DNA of 64,000 bases from Pseudomonas sp. Z8(2022) (GTDB lineage: Bacteria > Pseudomonadota > Gammaproteobacteria > Pseudomonadales > Pseudomonadaceae), in NCBI RefSeq assembly GCF_025837155.1, contig NZ_CP107549.1, positions 3,162,001 through 3,226,000 of the forward strand. Direction: 5' to 3'. The notes beneath the pieces were generated by a model. The model ran no database searches, was not told where the DNA came from, and worked only from the letters and a program-made list of their open reading frames with translations. Every line of letters begins with the position of its first letter. Within the stretch, counting starts at the first letter, position 1. Positions 55,208-64,000 of this stretch are shown piece after piece. The position numbers were made by a program, and so were the translations under genes.

Positions 55208-56062
55208 ATGACTTCGCAACGCCGCGTCATCAGCATCCAGCCTGGCCAACCAGCCTCCGACGGCGCCGGTGTGCGCCTGAACCGCGTGATTGGCGGGCCG
55301 GGCCTGGAACGTTTCGATCCGTTCCTGATGCTCGACGAATTCTCCACCGACAATCCCGACGACTACATCGCCGGCTTCCCGCCGCATCCGCATCGCGGCT
55401 TCGAGACCGTCACCTACATGCTCGAAGGGCGCATGCGCCATGAGGATCATCTGGGCAACGTCGGTCTGCTCGGCAGCGGCGGCGTGCAATGGATGACGGC
55501 CGCACGCGGCATCATCCACAGCGAAATGCCCGAGCAGGAATCAGGCGCCATGCGCGGCTTCCAGCTATGGCTCAACCTGCCGGCCAGGGACAAGCTGGGC
55601 GAGGCGGGTTATCGCGATATTCCCGCCACGGACATTCCGCGCATCAGCACGGCGTCCGGCGTCGAAGTGGTGGTCATTGCCGGCGAGTTCGACGACGGAG
55701 AGATCCGCCAGGCCGGCGCGGTACAGCGCCCGCACACCCAGCCGCAGCTGTTCGATCTGCATCTGCCGGCGGGCAGCCGGGTCTCACCCCGCCTGGTTGA
55801 TGGTCAGCGGGTCATGCTCTACGTCTATGAAGGTCTGCTGGAGCTGCCAGGAGGCAGCGCTCAGGCGGTCAGCGCCGGGCGTCTGATACGCCTGTCCGAT
55901 GAAGGCGAACTGCACCTGGCCAGCGCCCATGGTGCACGGGCCCTGCTGATCGCCGGCACGCCGCTGAACGAGCCCATCGTGCAATACGGGCCGTTCGTGA
56001 TGAACAGCCGCGAGGAAATCGAGCAGGCCTTGCGCGATTTTCGCGACGGCGTGCTGGCCTGA
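55208..56062 (+). CDS. pirin family protein
   Basis: This 284-residue bicupin has the pirin metal ligands in 'FPPHPHRGFETVTYMLEG' and 'HEDHLGNVG', and 'MTAARGIIHSE'. Pirins bind iron; some act as quercetinases and others interact with metabolic enzymes. AAGGAG lies upstream of the ATG. It is convergent with patatin. Confidence 0.92.
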   Translation: MTSQRRVISIQPGQPASDGAGVRLNRVIGGPGLERFDPFLMLDEFSTDNPDDYIAGFPPHPHRGFETVTYMLEGRMRHEDHLGNVGLLGSGGVQWMTAARGIIHSEMPEQESGAMRGFQLWLNLPARDKLGEAGYRDIPATDIPRISTASGVEVVVIAGEFDDGEIRQAGAVQRPHTQPQLFDLHLPAGSRVSPRLVDGQRVMLYVYEGLLELPGGSAQAVSAGRLIRLSDEGELHLASAHGARALLIAGTPLNEPIVQYGPFVMNSREEIEQALRDFRDGVLA

Positions 56063-56074
56063 TCTGCATCAGGC
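56057..56074. terminator. hairpin across the convergent pirin and patatin stops
   Basis: GCCTGAT-CTGC-ATCAGGC forms a perfect 7-bp stem that contains the stop codons of both genes. No T-run follows, so its role as a terminator is doubtful. Confidence 0.45.
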
Positions 56075-57250
56075 GGACTGGACGACCTCGGTCAAGCCGA
56101 GAAAGCGGCAGAGGTCGGCCTTGCGCGCCATTGCATCCTGATAGCCCAGCTCGATCAACTCACTGCAGTAACCGGGCTCGAACAGCAGGTAGCTGAGCAC
56201 GCCCGCCCCGCCCGCCTTGGTCGCCCCCGGGCCACGCAGGAACAGACGCAGCACCCTGGGCAGCTCACGCTGATGGCGGGCTGCGATCTGGTCCAGCGGC
56301 TGACTCGGCGCGATCACCAGCACTTCCACCGGATTCAGTCCCAGACCACGCGGACGTCGGTCCGGCGGCACCAGTGCGCTCATCTGATTGAGGCGCTCGA
56401 GCAGCTCGATGTCCGTCTCCAGGTTGTCGATGAAGGTGCTGTTGAGCATGTGTCCGCCGATCTGCGCCAGGCTCGGCGGCCGCGTGCTCGCCACCCGTGG
56501 CAGCTCGGCACTGGTTTCGAGGTTGGCATTGCCGCTGACGCCAATAACCAGCACGCGGCTGGCGCCCAGATGCAGTGCCGGGCTGATTGGCGCCGCCTGG
56601 CGCACCGCGCCGTCACCGAAGTATTCGCGGTTGATCTTGACCGGCGGAAAGATCAGCGGAATCGCCGCGCTGGCGAGCAGATGGTGCAGTTGCAGGCGAG
56701 TCGGCACACCCACGCGGCGATGGCGGAACCAGGGATCAATGCTGGCGCGTCCCTGATAGAAGGTCACGGCCTGGCCGCTTTCGTAGCCGAAGGCCGTCAC
56801 CGCGACTGCACGCAGCTGACGCTGCCGCACCGCCGCAGCGATGCCGGAGAAATCCAGTTCGCGCTCCAGCAGCTCACGCAGCGGTGAGCTGTCAAGCAGC
56901 GCCACCGGCACATCGCGCCCCAGACCGAGCAGGCTGTGACCGACAAAACGTGCCGCCTGACGTACTACACCGGGCCAGTCACTGCGGTACACCATGTGGG
57001 TGTGAAAGCCCTGCCAGACGGTGGTCAGACGGCGCACCGCCTCGCCGAACTGCAGCGCGCCACAGGCCAGGCCAACGGCATTGATCGCCCCGGCCGAGGT
57101 GCCCACGATCACCGGAAAGGGATTGTGCGAAGAATCCGGCAGCAGGTCGGCAATGGCCGCCAGCACCCCCACCTGATAGGCCGCCCGCGCCCCACCACCG
57201 GAGAGAATCAGCCCGGTGACGGGCTCATGGAGGTGGGCAGCTGCTGTCAT
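56069..57250 (-). CDS. patatin-like phospholipase
   Basis: This 393-residue protein has the patatin oxyanion loop 'SGGGARAAYQVG', the nucleophile Ser52 in 'GTSAG' and the dyad Asp in 'YFGDGAVRQ'. It should hydrolyse acyl lipids. It has no signal peptide. It lies 36 bases after lpxL and is probably in one transcript with it. Confidence 0.9.
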   Translation of the reverse strand: MTAAAHLHEPVTGLILSGGGARAAYQVGVLAAIADLLPDSSHNPFPVIVGTSAGAINAVGLACGALQFGEAVRRLTTVWQGFHTHMVYRSDWPGVVRQAARFVGHSLLGLGRDVPVALLDSSPLRELLERELDFSGIAAAVRQRQLRAVAVTAFGYESGQAVTFYQGRASIDPWFRHRRVGVPTRLQLHHLLASAAIPLIFPPVKINREYFGDGAVRQAAPISPALHLGASRVLVIGVSGNANLETSAELPRVASTRPPSLAQIGGHMLNSTFIDNLETDIELLERLNQMSALVPPDRRPRGLGLNPVEVLVIAPSQPLDQIAARHQRELPRVLRLFLRGPGATKAGGAGVLSYLLFEPGYCSELIELGYQDAMARKADLCRFLGLTEVVQSA

Positions 57251-57286
57251 CGCACCAATCCTGATTTTTTGTTGAGTATAGGAGCG

Positions 57287-58219
57287 CTACTTGCGCTTAC
57301 CGTACAGCTTCGGCTCGCCCTCCGGGCGCGTCTTGAAACGCCGGTGAGCCCACAGATACTGCTCGGGACAGGCACTGACCACCTGCTCGATCCACTGATT
57401 GATGCGCAGGCAATCGGCCTCTTCGCTCTCACCGGGGAAGCCTTCGAGCGGCGGGTGAATCACCAGGCGATAACCGCTGCCGTCAGCCAGACGCTGCTGG
57501 GTGAACGGCACCACGCGCGCCTTGCCCAGGCGGGCGAACTTGGTGGTGGCAGTCACGGTTGCGGCCTGGATGCCGAACAGCGGCACGAAGATGCTCTGCT
57601 TGCGGCCGTAGTCCTGATCCGGCGCATACCAGATGGCGCGGCCGGCACGCAGCACCTTGAGCATGGCGCGGATGTCCTCTCGCTCGATGGCAGTGGCGTC
57701 GAGATTGTGGCGCTCGCGGCCACGTCGCTGGATGTAGTCGAACAGCGGGTTATCGTGCTCGCGGTACATGCCGTCGATGGTGTGCAGCTGACCGAGCAAC
57801 GCGGCGCCGATCTCCAGCGTGGTGAAGTGCACAGCCATGAGGATCACACCCTGGCCTTCGGCCAGCGCCTGCTGCAGATGCTCGAGGCCCTCGACCTGCG
57901 CCAGCTGCGCCAGGCGTGCCCTGGGCCACCACCAGCTCATGGCCATCTCGAAAAAGGCGATGCCGGTGGAGGCGAAGTTCTCCTTGAGCAGGTGTTCACG
58001 CTCGGCTGCGCTCTTGCCGGGGAAGCACAGTTCCAGATTGCGTGCAGCGACCTGCCGGCGCGTGCTGGCTGTGCGGTACATAAACCAGCCCAGCGCACGT
58101 CCCAGTTTCAGTTGCAGGCCGTAGGGCAGCTGCACCACCAGCCACAGCAACCCGAGCCCCAGCCACAGTGGCCAGAAGCGCGGATGAAGAAAATAGGCGC
58201 GAAAGCGTGGGCGATCCAT
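57287..58219 (-). CDS. lpxL: lipid A acyltransferase (LpxL/HtrB family)
   Basis: This 310-residue lysophospholipid-type acyltransferase has one N-terminal membrane helix (about 16-33) and the catalytic HX4E motif (H131, E136 in 'AVHFTTLEIG'). It adds a secondary acyl chain to lipid A. The ATG at 58219 follows GGAAACG; the frame reaches 58297. Its place divergent from minC is the one known in other Pseudomonas. Confidence 0.92.
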   Translation of the reverse strand: MDRPRFRAYFLHPRFWPLWLGLGLLWLVVQLPYGLQLKLGRALGWFMYRTASTRRQVAARNLELCFPGKSAAEREHLLKENFASTGIAFFEMAMSWWWPRARLAQLAQVEGLEHLQQALAEGQGVILMAVHFTTLEIGAALLGQLHTIDGMYREHDNPLFDYIQRRGRERHNLDATAIEREDIRAMLKVLRAGRAIWYAPDQDYGRKQSIFVPLFGIQAATVTATTKFARLGKARVVPFTQQRLADGSGYRLVIHPPLEGFPGESEEADCLRINQWIEQVVSACPEQYLWAHRRFKTRPEGEPKLYGKRK

Positions 58220-58422
58220 GAGACGTTTCCGATCACTGGCAAAGCCGCGCATTCTAACCCAGTTTCCTGACCGGCTCGGAGGCATCGCTGTCGGCAACGC
58301 GAGTCACGTGAGCAAATCGACAGACAAGCCTGCATCGCTGTCGCACGCGGCTTGCGGCACGCCGGCTATGCCGTTATAAGTCCGGGCATCTTTCGACTCG
58401 CCAGAAGGCCCATCGCATCACC

Positions 58423-59151
58423 ATGAGCCAAGCCGACCTCCTCGCCCAAGACCCCGTATTCCAGCTCAAGGGCAGCATGCTCGCCATCACCGTGATGGAA
58501 CTGGCACACAACGATCTCGAACGCCTCGACGCACAACTGCAGGAGAAGGTCGCCCAGGCCCCGGCCTTCTTCAGCAATACCCCACTGGTACTGGCCCTGG
58601 ACAAGCTGCCCGAGGGTGAAGGCGAACTGGACCTGGCCGAACTGATGGCTGTGTGCCGCCGTCATGGCCTGCGCACCCTGGCCATCCGTGCCTCGCGTGA
58701 CAGCGACGTCGCCGCTGCCGAAGCCATGGACCTGCCGGTACTGCCGCCGTCCGGTGCGCGCGAGCGCCTCATCGATCCGGCGCCCAGAAAAGTCGAAGAA
58801 AAGCCCGCCGAGCCCGAACACAAGCCCAGCCGCATCGTCACCACCCCGATACGCGGTGGCCAGCAGGTCTACGCCCAGGGCGGCGACCTGATCGTGCTGG
58901 CGCCGGTCAGTGCCGGGGCGGAACTTCTCGCCGATGGCAACATCCATGTTTACGCGCCCATGCGTGGCCGCGCCCTGGCTGGTATCAAGGGCAACACCAA
59001 GGCACGGATTTTCTGTCAGCAAATGGGCGCCGAAATGTTGTCGATCGCCGGCCATTACAAGGTCGCCGAAGACCTGCGCCGCAACCCGCTGTGGGGCGAT
59101 GCGGTGCATGTCAGCCTGTCGGGTGACGTGTTGAACATCACCCGCCTTTAA
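58423..59151 (+). CDS. minC: septum site-determining protein MinC
   Basis: This 242-residue FtsZ inhibitor has an N-terminal FtsZ-binding domain (1-110), a variable linker (about 115-140) and a C-terminal beta-helix ('[42 protein letters not shown]' region) for dimerisation and MinD binding. It is the first gene of minCDE. Confidence 0.95.
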   Translation: MSQADLLAQDPVFQLKGSMLAITVMELAHNDLERLDAQLQEKVAQAPAFFSNTPLVLALDKLPEGEGELDLAELMAVCRRHGLRTLAIRASRDSDVAAAEAMDLPVLPPSGARERLIDPAPRKVEEKPAEPEHKPSRIVTTPIRGGQQVYAQGGDLIVLAPVSAGAELLADGNIHVYAPMRGRALAGIKGNTKARIFCQQMGAEMLSIAGHYKVAEDLRRNPLWGDAVHVSLSGDVLNITRL

Positions 59152-59253
59152 CGGATACTGCGGCCACTTTTTTACGGACACAAAAAGGGCATCTGGAAGC
59201 CTCGATTGGCCGACGGATTCCCGCGTTATCTTCATTTTTTGGGGTGAATCACC

Positions 59254-60069
59254 TTGGCCAAGATCCTCGTAGTCACTTCCGGCAAGGGTGGCGTCGGTAA
59301 AACCACCACCAGCGCTGCCATCGGTACCGGCCTCGCCCTGCGCGGGCACAAGACCGTCATCGTCGACTTCGACGTCGGCCTGCGTAACCTCGACCTGATC
59401 ATGGGCTGCGAACGCCGCGTGGTGTACGACTTCGTCAACGTCGTCAACGGCGAAGCCACCCTGACTCAGGCCCTGATCAAGGACAAGCGTCTCGAGAACC
59501 TTTACGTGCTGGCCGCCAGCCAGACCCGCGACAAGGACGCCCTGACGCTGGAAGGCGTCGAGAAGGTGATCAACGAACTGTCGCAGAACTTCGAATACGT
59601 GGTCTGCGACTCGCCGGCCGGTATCGAGAAAGGCGCGCACCTGGCGATGTACTTCGCCGACGAGGCCATCGTCGTGACCAATCCGGAGGTGTCCTCGGTA
59701 CGTGACTCCGACCGCATGCTCGGCCTGCTGGCGAGCAAATCGCGCCGCGCCGAAAAAGGCGAAGATCCGATCAAGGAACACCTGCTGCTGACCCGTTACA
59801 ACCCCGAGCGCGTCACCAAGGGCGAAATGCTCGGCGTCGAAGACGTCGAGGAAATCCTCGCCATCCGCCTGCTCGGCGTGATCCCCGAATCCCAGGCCGT
59901 GCTCAAGGCTTCCAACCAGGGTATCCCGGTCATCCTCGATGACCAGAGTGACGCCGGCCAGGCCTACAGCGACGCAGTCGATCGTCTGCTCGGCAAGGAC
60001 GTGCCGCACCGCTTCCTGGATGTGAAGAAGCAGGGATTCCTGCAACGCCTGTTTGGAGGTCGAGAATGA
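59254..60069 (+). CDS. minD: septum site-determining ATPase MinD
   Basis: This 271-residue ParA-like ATPase has the deviant Walker A '[12 protein letters not shown]', and a C-terminal amphipathic helix ('FLQRLFGG') that binds the membrane. It recruits MinC and is cycled by MinE. It uses a TTG start at 59254 with GGGGTG upstream. There are 102 bases between minC and minD, so minD may have an extra promoter. Confidence 0.96.
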   Translation: MAKILVVTSGKGGVGKTTTSAAIGTGLALRGHKTVIVDFDVGLRNLDLIMGCERRVVYDFVNVVNGEATLTQALIKDKRLENLYVLAASQTRDKDALTLEGVEKVINELSQNFEYVVCDSPAGIEKGAHLAMYFADEAIVVTNPEVSSVRDSDRMLGLLASKSRRAEKGEDPIKEHLLLTRYNPERVTKGEMLGVEDVEEILAIRLLGVIPESQAVLKASNQGIPVILDDQSDAGQAYSDAVDRLLGKDVPHRFLDVKKQGFLQRLFGGRE

Positions 60070-60320
60070 ATATTTTTGACTTCTTGCGTTCACGCAAGAA
60101 GGAAACCACCGCATCCATCGCCAAGGAGCGCCTGCAGATCATCGTTGCCCACGAACGTGGCCAGCGCAGCCAGCCGGACTACCTGCCGGCTTTGCAGCAG
60201 GAGTTGGTCGAGGTGATCCGCAAGTACGTCAACATCGACTCGGATCAGGTTCAGGTCGCTCTGGAGAACCAGGGCAGTTGCTCGATTCTGGAGTTGAACA
60301 TTACCCTGCCGGATCGTTGA
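60066..60320 (+). CDS. minE: cell division topological specificity factor MinE
   Basis: This 84-residue protein has the N-terminal membrane-targeting and MinD-activating segment ('[11 protein letters not shown]', '[14 protein letters not shown]') and the C-terminal dimerisation domain. It makes MinD oscillate. It overlaps minD by 4 bases (ATGA). Its stop codon abuts copy 2 of the intergenic repeat. Confidence 0.96.
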   Translation: MNIFDFLRSRKKETTASIAKERLQIIVAHERGQRSQPDYLPALQQELVEVIRKYVNIDSDQVQVALENQGSCSILELNITLPDR

Positions 60321-60519
60321 AAAATCTATCTGGACTTGCTGCGCGTCGGCCCTGCTGCGTTAAAAGCAGGCTCGGCAAGCCGCTTGCGGCTAACGCGCTT
60401 CAGCGCGGCCCGAAGGGCGAGCGAAGCGAGTAATGCTCATGTACAAAAGTACACTCCGCTTCCTCGCCTGTTTTTGCCTTGCATGGCTCTAGCTCGCAGC
60501 GCCCGAGATAGATTTTTAA
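60318..60519. repeat. structured intergenic repeat, copy 2 (minE-rluA gap)
   Basis: This element of about 200 bases is bounded by 12-bp inverted repeats (60320-60331 and 60506-60517). Inside, gcctgttttt (60466-60475) pairs with a near-copy at 60362-60371, and the centre is TGTAC-AAAA-GTACA (60440-60453). It carries the same core as copy 1 in reverse orientation, plus about 60 more bases with GC-rich dyads (60372-60430). It begins at the minE stop codon. Confidence 0.88.
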
Positions 60520-60528
60520 CTGGATCAT

Positions 60529-60562
60529 GCGAATGGCGGCCTTACGGCCGCCATTCGCTTTT
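60529..60562 (+). terminator. rho-independent terminator of minCDE
   Basis: A perfect 13-bp stem (60529-60541 with 60546-60558, TTAC loop) is followed by TTTT. It lies after the repeat element and before rluA. Confidence 0.93.
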
Positions 60563-60588
60563 ATCGCCCAATCCAACCAGAACGCCCC

Positions 60589-61224
60589 ATGCCGCTAAGC
60601 CAGATCGAAATTCTCCACCAGGACGCCGCCCTGCTGGTGATCAACAAGCCCACCCTGCTGCTGTCGGTGCCGGGCCGTGCCGATGACAACAAGGATTGCC
60701 TGGTTACCCGTCTACAGGAGAACGGCTATCCCGAGGCGCGCATCGTTCATCGGCTGGACTGGGAAACCTCCGGCATTATCGCTCTGGCCCGCGATGCCGA
60801 CAGCCACCGCGAGCTGTCGCGCCAGTTCCACGACCGCGAGACCGAGAAAGCCTACACCGCACTGTGCTGGGGCCAGCCGCAGGCCGACAGCGGCAGCATC
60901 GACCTGCCACTGCGCTATGACCCGCCGACCAAGCCACGCCACGTCGTCGACCATGAGCTGGGCAAGCACGCCCTGACCCACTGGCGCATCGTCGAGCGCT
61001 GCGGCGACTGGTGCCGGGTCGAACTCACGCCCATTACCGGCCGCTCGCACCAGTTGCGCGTGCATATGTTGTCCATCGGTCACCCGCTGCTGGGCGATCG
61101 CCTCTACGCCCACGAAAAGGCCCTGGCCGCCCATGAGCGCCTGTGCCTGCATGCCAGCATGCTCGCCCTGACCCATCCGCTAACCGGCGAGCGCATGCGC
61201 TTCGAGTGCCGGGCGCCATTCTGA
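60589..61224 (+). CDS. rluA: RluA-family pseudouridine synthase
   Basis: This 211-residue enzyme has the catalytic Asp57 in 'VHRLDWETSGI' and no S4 domain, as in RluA, which modifies U746 of 23S rRNA and U32 of some tRNAs. The length and context downstream of minCDE also agree. There is a strong terminator upstream, so it is separately transcribed. Confidence 0.9.
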   Translation: MPLSQIEILHQDAALLVINKPTLLLSVPGRADDNKDCLVTRLQENGYPEARIVHRLDWETSGIIALARDADSHRELSRQFHDRETEKAYTALCWGQPQADSGSIDLPLRYDPPTKPRHVVDHELGKHALTHWRIVERCGDWCRVELTPITGRSHQLRVHMLSIGHPLLGDRLYAHEKALAAHERLCLHASMLALTHPLTGERMRFECRAPF

Positions 61225-61361
61225 ACTGCGGCAACCTGAGCGGTGCGCGCATGCGCACCTTGAACGTCGGATAGACGCCAACTATCGCCCCAAACGAGTG
61301 CGTCGCCGGCACAGCGCGACACAAATTGGTTAAACTCGCGCCATCGTTGCCCGGAGTCCCT

Positions 61362-62651
61362 ATGCGCGAAGAACTGATCCAAGGCCTGCTCGATTTTCTC
61401 AACGCCTCGCCGACCCCCTTCCACGCCACCACCAGCCTGGCCATGCGCCTGGAAGCCGCCGGTTATCGTCATCTCGACGAGCGCGCACCCTGGCATACCG
61501 AAGCCGGTGGCCGCTACTACGTGACCCGCAACGACTCCTCGATCATCGCCTTCAAACTGGGCAAGCGCCCGGCCATCGACGGTGGCATCCGCCTGGTGGG
61601 CGCACATACCGACAGTCCCTGCCTGCGCGTCAAGCCGAGCCCGGAACTGCAGCGCCAGGGCTATTTCCAGCTCGGAGTGGAAGTCTACGGCGGCGCCCTG
61701 CTCGCCCCCTGGTTCGACCGTGACCTGTCGCTGGCTGGCCGCGTGACCTACCGCCGTGACGGCAAGGTCGAGAGCCAGCTGATCGACTTTTACCAGCCCA
61801 TCGCGGTGATTCCCAGCCTGGCCATTCACCTCAACCGTGACGCCAACCAGGGTTGGGCGATCAACCCGCAGAACGAGCTGCCGCCGATCCTGGCCCAGCT
61901 CGCCAGCAGCGAAACCGCAGATTTCCGCGCGCTGCTCGCCGAACAGCTGGCCATGGAGCACGACTTCAACCCGGACGCCGTGCTCGACTACGAGCTGAGC
62001 TTCTACGATACCCAGAGCGCCGCCATAGTCGGCCTCAACCAGGATTTCATCGCCAGCGCGCGCCTGGACAACCTGCTGTCCTGCTACGCCGGCCTGCAGG
62101 CACTGATCGACTCGGACGACGAGGAAACCTGCGTGCTGGTCTGCACCGACCACGAAGAAGTGGGTTCCTGCTCTGCCTGTGGCGCCGATGGCCCCTTCCT
62201 CGAGCAGGTACTGCGTCGCGTGCTGCCGGATGGCGACGACTTCGTCCGCACCATTCAGCGCTCGCTGCTGGTATCGGCTGACAACGCCCATGGCGTGCAC
62301 CCCAACTATGCCGACAAGCACGACGGCAATCACGGGCCCAAGCTCAACGCCGGCCCGGTGATCAAGATCAACAGCAACCAGCGCTACGCCACCAACAGTG
62401 AGACCGCCGGCTTCTTCCGCCACCTGTGCCTGGAGAACGAAGTGCCGGTACAGAGCTTCGTGGTGCGCAGCGACATGGGCTGCGGCTCTACCATCGGCCC
62501 GATCACCGCCAGCCAGCTCGGCGTGCGCACGGTCGATATCGGCCTGCCCACCTTCGCCATGCACTCGATCCGCGAACTGGCTGGCAGCCATGACCTGGAT
62601 CACCTGGTGAAAGTGCTGACCGCCTTCTATTCCAGCAGCGACCTGCCTTGA
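61362..62651 (+). CDS. apeB: M18-family aspartyl aminopeptidase
   Basis: This 429-residue zinc aminopeptidase has '[15 protein letters not shown]', '[12 protein letters not shown]' and '[15 protein letters not shown]', which contain the metal ligands and the active-site Glu. The ATG at 61362 follows GGAG; the track start at the TTG 61326 is unlikely. It is followed after 8 bases by gmhA. Confidence 0.94.
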   Translation: MREELIQGLLDFLNASPTPFHATTSLAMRLEAAGYRHLDERAPWHTEAGGRYYVTRNDSSIIAFKLGKRPAIDGGIRLVGAHTDSPCLRVKPSPELQRQGYFQLGVEVYGGALLAPWFDRDLSLAGRVTYRRDGKVESQLIDFYQPIAVIPSLAIHLNRDANQGWAINPQNELPPILAQLASSETADFRALLAEQLAMEHDFNPDAVLDYELSFYDTQSAAIVGLNQDFIASARLDNLLSCYAGLQALIDSDDEETCVLVCTDHEEVGSCSACGADGPFLEQVLRRVLPDGDDFVRTIQRSLLVSADNAHGVHPNYADKHDGNHGPKLNAGPVIKINSNQRYATNSETAGFFRHLCLENEVPVQSFVVRSDMGCGSTIGPITASQLGVRTVDIGLPTFAMHSIRELAGSHDLDHLVKVLTAFYSSSDLP

Positions 62652-62659
62652 GGCCCGAG

Positions 62660-63247
62660 ATGATCGAACATATCCGCAACAGCCTGCAGGAAGCCCAGCG
62701 CGCGCTGGAAGCCTTCCTCGCCAACGAACAGACCCTGGGCAATATCCAGAAGGCCGCCGAGCTGCTGGTCGAGAGTTTCGAAAACAAGGGCAAGGCCTTC
62801 TCATGCGGCAACGGCGGTTCGATGTGCGACGCCATGCACTTCGCCGAGGAACTGACCGGGCGCTACCGCAAGAACCGTCCCGGCATCGCCGCCGTATCGA
62901 TCAGCGACCCCAGCCATATCAGCTGCGTGGCCAATGACTTCGGTTACGACTACATCTTCTCGCGCTATATCGAATCCCATGGCCGCGAAGGTGACGTACT
63001 GATCGCCATCAGCACCAGCGGCAAGAGCCCCAACGTGGTCAAGGCCGCTGAAGCCGCCAAGGCGCTGGGGGTGAAGGTGATCGCCCTGACCGGCAAGCCC
63101 GGCTCGCTGCTGGAAAGCCTGGCCGATGTGTGCGTCTGCGCACCGGGTGGCGACTTCGCCGACCGCGTGCAGGAGCTGCATATCAAGACCCTGCACATCC
63201 TGATCGAACTGATCGAACGCAAGCTCAGCCCGCAGAACTACGCCTGA
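62660..63247 (+). CDS. gmhA: sedoheptulose-7-phosphate isomerase, enteric GmhA type
   Basis: This 195-residue SIS-domain protein matches E. coli-type GmhA: '[20 protein letters not shown]', '[18 protein letters not shown]' and '[13 protein letters not shown]' carry the zinc and substrate ligands. It makes the heptose precursor of the LPS core. The usual Pseudomonas GmhA near the mraW region is of a different, DiaA-like subtype, so this may be a second isomerase. GAGG precedes the ATG. It is closely coupled to apeB. Confidence 0.88.
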   Translation: MIEHIRNSLQEAQRALEAFLANEQTLGNIQKAAELLVESFENKGKAFSCGNGGSMCDAMHFAEELTGRYRKNRPGIAAVSISDPSHISCVANDFGYDYIFSRYIESHGREGDVLIAISTSGKSPNVVKAAEAAKALGVKVIALTGKPGSLLESLADVCVCAPGGDFADRVQELHIKTLHILIELIERKLSPQNYA

Positions 63248-63373
63248 GGCATTGCCGCTCGCAGGCTGACGGAGGCATCAGGACGCCTGCCTGCGATGGA
63301 GAGTACCGGCTTGGGGCGCCACGCATGGAGCACGCAGTGGGAGGTGATGGCGCTGCGCACGGCGCCCCACCGC

Positions 63374-64000
63374 TCAGGCGGCGCGCAGGCGCTTCGGGGT
63401 CAGCCCCATGTAACGGCGCATCGCCGTGGTCAAGGCGCTCTGGCTGGAAAAGCCACATTCCTCGGCGATGCGTACCAGCGGCAGATTGCTCTCACGCAGC
63501 ATTCGCGCAGCGCGGTCGAGACGGGTCTTGAGCAGGTACTGATGCGGGGTCAGGCCGACACTGTCCTTGAACAGGGCATGAAAGTGGCTGGGGCTCAGGC
63601 ACATCTCCTGAGCCAGTTCGGCGACACTGATCCGCCGGGCCAGATGTTCGGCTATGTAGTCGTTCAGGCGTTGCAGATCCAGTGTCCCTTGCGGCTGCCT
63701 GCGCTGCTCGCCGAACAGGCGCAGGTGCAAGGCCCGCAGCAGGACGCCACCAAGAGAACGTGCGAGGATCGGGTCGCTGCCATAGCGTTCCAGTTCGGCG
63801 CCGGCATAGGTCAGAAGGTGCTGAAAATCGACATCGAGGGCGGGATAGCGAGGTGTTTCGAACAGACGATGGAGCAGCTCCAGGTCTTCACTGGGGGTGT
63901 CCTGCTCGTCCAGATCCAGAATCAGCATGCGGTTGTCGCCCATGCCGGCGAACTGGTGAGCGGCGTCGCCCGGCACCAGACAGGCGCGCATGCGACAGAC
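63374..64000 (-). CDS. AraC-family regulator, 5' end outside window
   Basis: The C-terminal tandem HTH of AraC regulators is clear ('ISVAELAQEMCLSPSHFHALFKD' and 'LVRIAEECGFSSQSALTTAMRRYMGLTPKRLR', broken at the turn). The visible N-terminus, 'LVPGDAAHQFAG', lies inside a cupin sensor domain and the frame stays open to base 64000, so the gene starts beyond the window; the ATG at 63991 is probably internal. It is convergent with gmhA, 126 bases away. Confidence 0.85.
   Translation of the reverse strand, partial: VCRMRACLVPGDAAHQFAGMGDNRMLILDLDEQDTPSEDLELLHRLFETPRYPALDVDFQHLLTYAGAELERYGSDPILARSLGGVLLRALHLRLFGEQRRQPQGTLDLQRLNDYIAEHLARRISVAELAQEMCLSPSHFHALFKDSVGLTPHQYLLKTRLDRAARMLRESNLPLVRIAEECGFSSQSALTTAMRRYMGLTPKRLRAA

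Noticed and set aside
58366..60114. 582-residue minus-strand frame over minC and minD
   Set aside because: It is a shadow of the min genes.
61104..62804. 566-residue minus-strand frame over apeB
   Set aside because: It is a shadow frame; the M18 peptidase motifs are on the plus strand.
1..64000. Prophage, insertion sequences, CRISPR array, toxin-antitoxin or defence island
   Set aside because: I saw no integrase, transposase, regular spaced repeats or paired small toxin-antitoxin genes. Most genes are conserved Pseudomonas core genes.

Overview
The window is chromosomal DNA from a Pseudomonas-like gammaproteobacterium. It is GC-rich and densely coded, and most genes belong to conserved Pseudomonas blocks. 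These include aspS-yebC-ruvCAB-ybgC-tolQRAB-pal-cpoB-queE-queC-tRNA-Lys, the dps / cold-shock / slyX-HIT / oprD / proS set, lpxL next to minCDE-rluA-apeB, and erdR with a DTW-domain gene. Two copies of a structured intergenic repeat and the overall gene content fit the mendocina/oleovorans/stutzeri side of the genus. That placement is inference, not proof. I see no prophage, insertion sequence, CRISPR array or integrated island.

Layout. 1-13.4 kb: end of an alpha/beta hydrolase, periplasmic ppiA, the divergent fpr/finR redox pair, the response regulator erdR, an EamA exporter, a DTW-type tRNA modification enzyme, a FadL porin, a PA3611-like exported protein, a phosphoketolase, an MBL/beta-CASP RNA nuclease and a LOG-like protein. 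13.4-26.7 kb: a long minus-strand run containing aspS, yebC, ruvCAB, ybgC, tolQRAB-pal-cpoB, queE-queC, tRNA-Lys and nadA. 26.9-36.5 kb: an Hpt/HD-GYP protein, dps, a GGEEF diguanylate cyclase, a membrane-anchored cold-shock protein, slyX-HIT, an OprD porin, a PaaI-type thioesterase, proS and a lipoprotein.

36.6-49 kb: an aldo/keto reductase, a methyltransferase, a 1032-residue class A penicillin-binding protein, a hydrolase, VF530, putP, a FemAB-like protein, then a cluster of periplasmic pyrophosphatase, exported ParB-like protein and OprO/OprP-type porin. 49-58 kb: a YnfA-family protein, an unknown 142-residue protein, a CynX-type MFS carrier, an SDR, a frameshifted DUF2784 gene, a DUF2061 protein, a hydrolase-mlaA pair, pirin, patatin and lpxL. 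58.4-64 kb: minCDE, rluA, apeB, gmhA and a truncated AraC-family regulator.

Functional themes are envelope integrity and division (Tol-Pal, MlaA, LpxL, PBP, Min), recombination (RuvABC), tRNA biology (queE/queC, tRNA-Lys, AspRS, ProRS, RluA, DTW) and c-di-GMP signalling on both sides of dps. The observations most worth following up are: a repeat family found in the ruvA-ruvB and minE-rluA gaps, with a compensatory change in its central hairpin and both copies abutting a stop codon; the porin / ParB-like / pyrophosphatase cluster; the membrane-tethered cold-shock protein; and a one-base frameshift in the DUF2784 gene. I found no clearly new multi-gene system; the phosphate cluster is the nearest candidate and is speculative.
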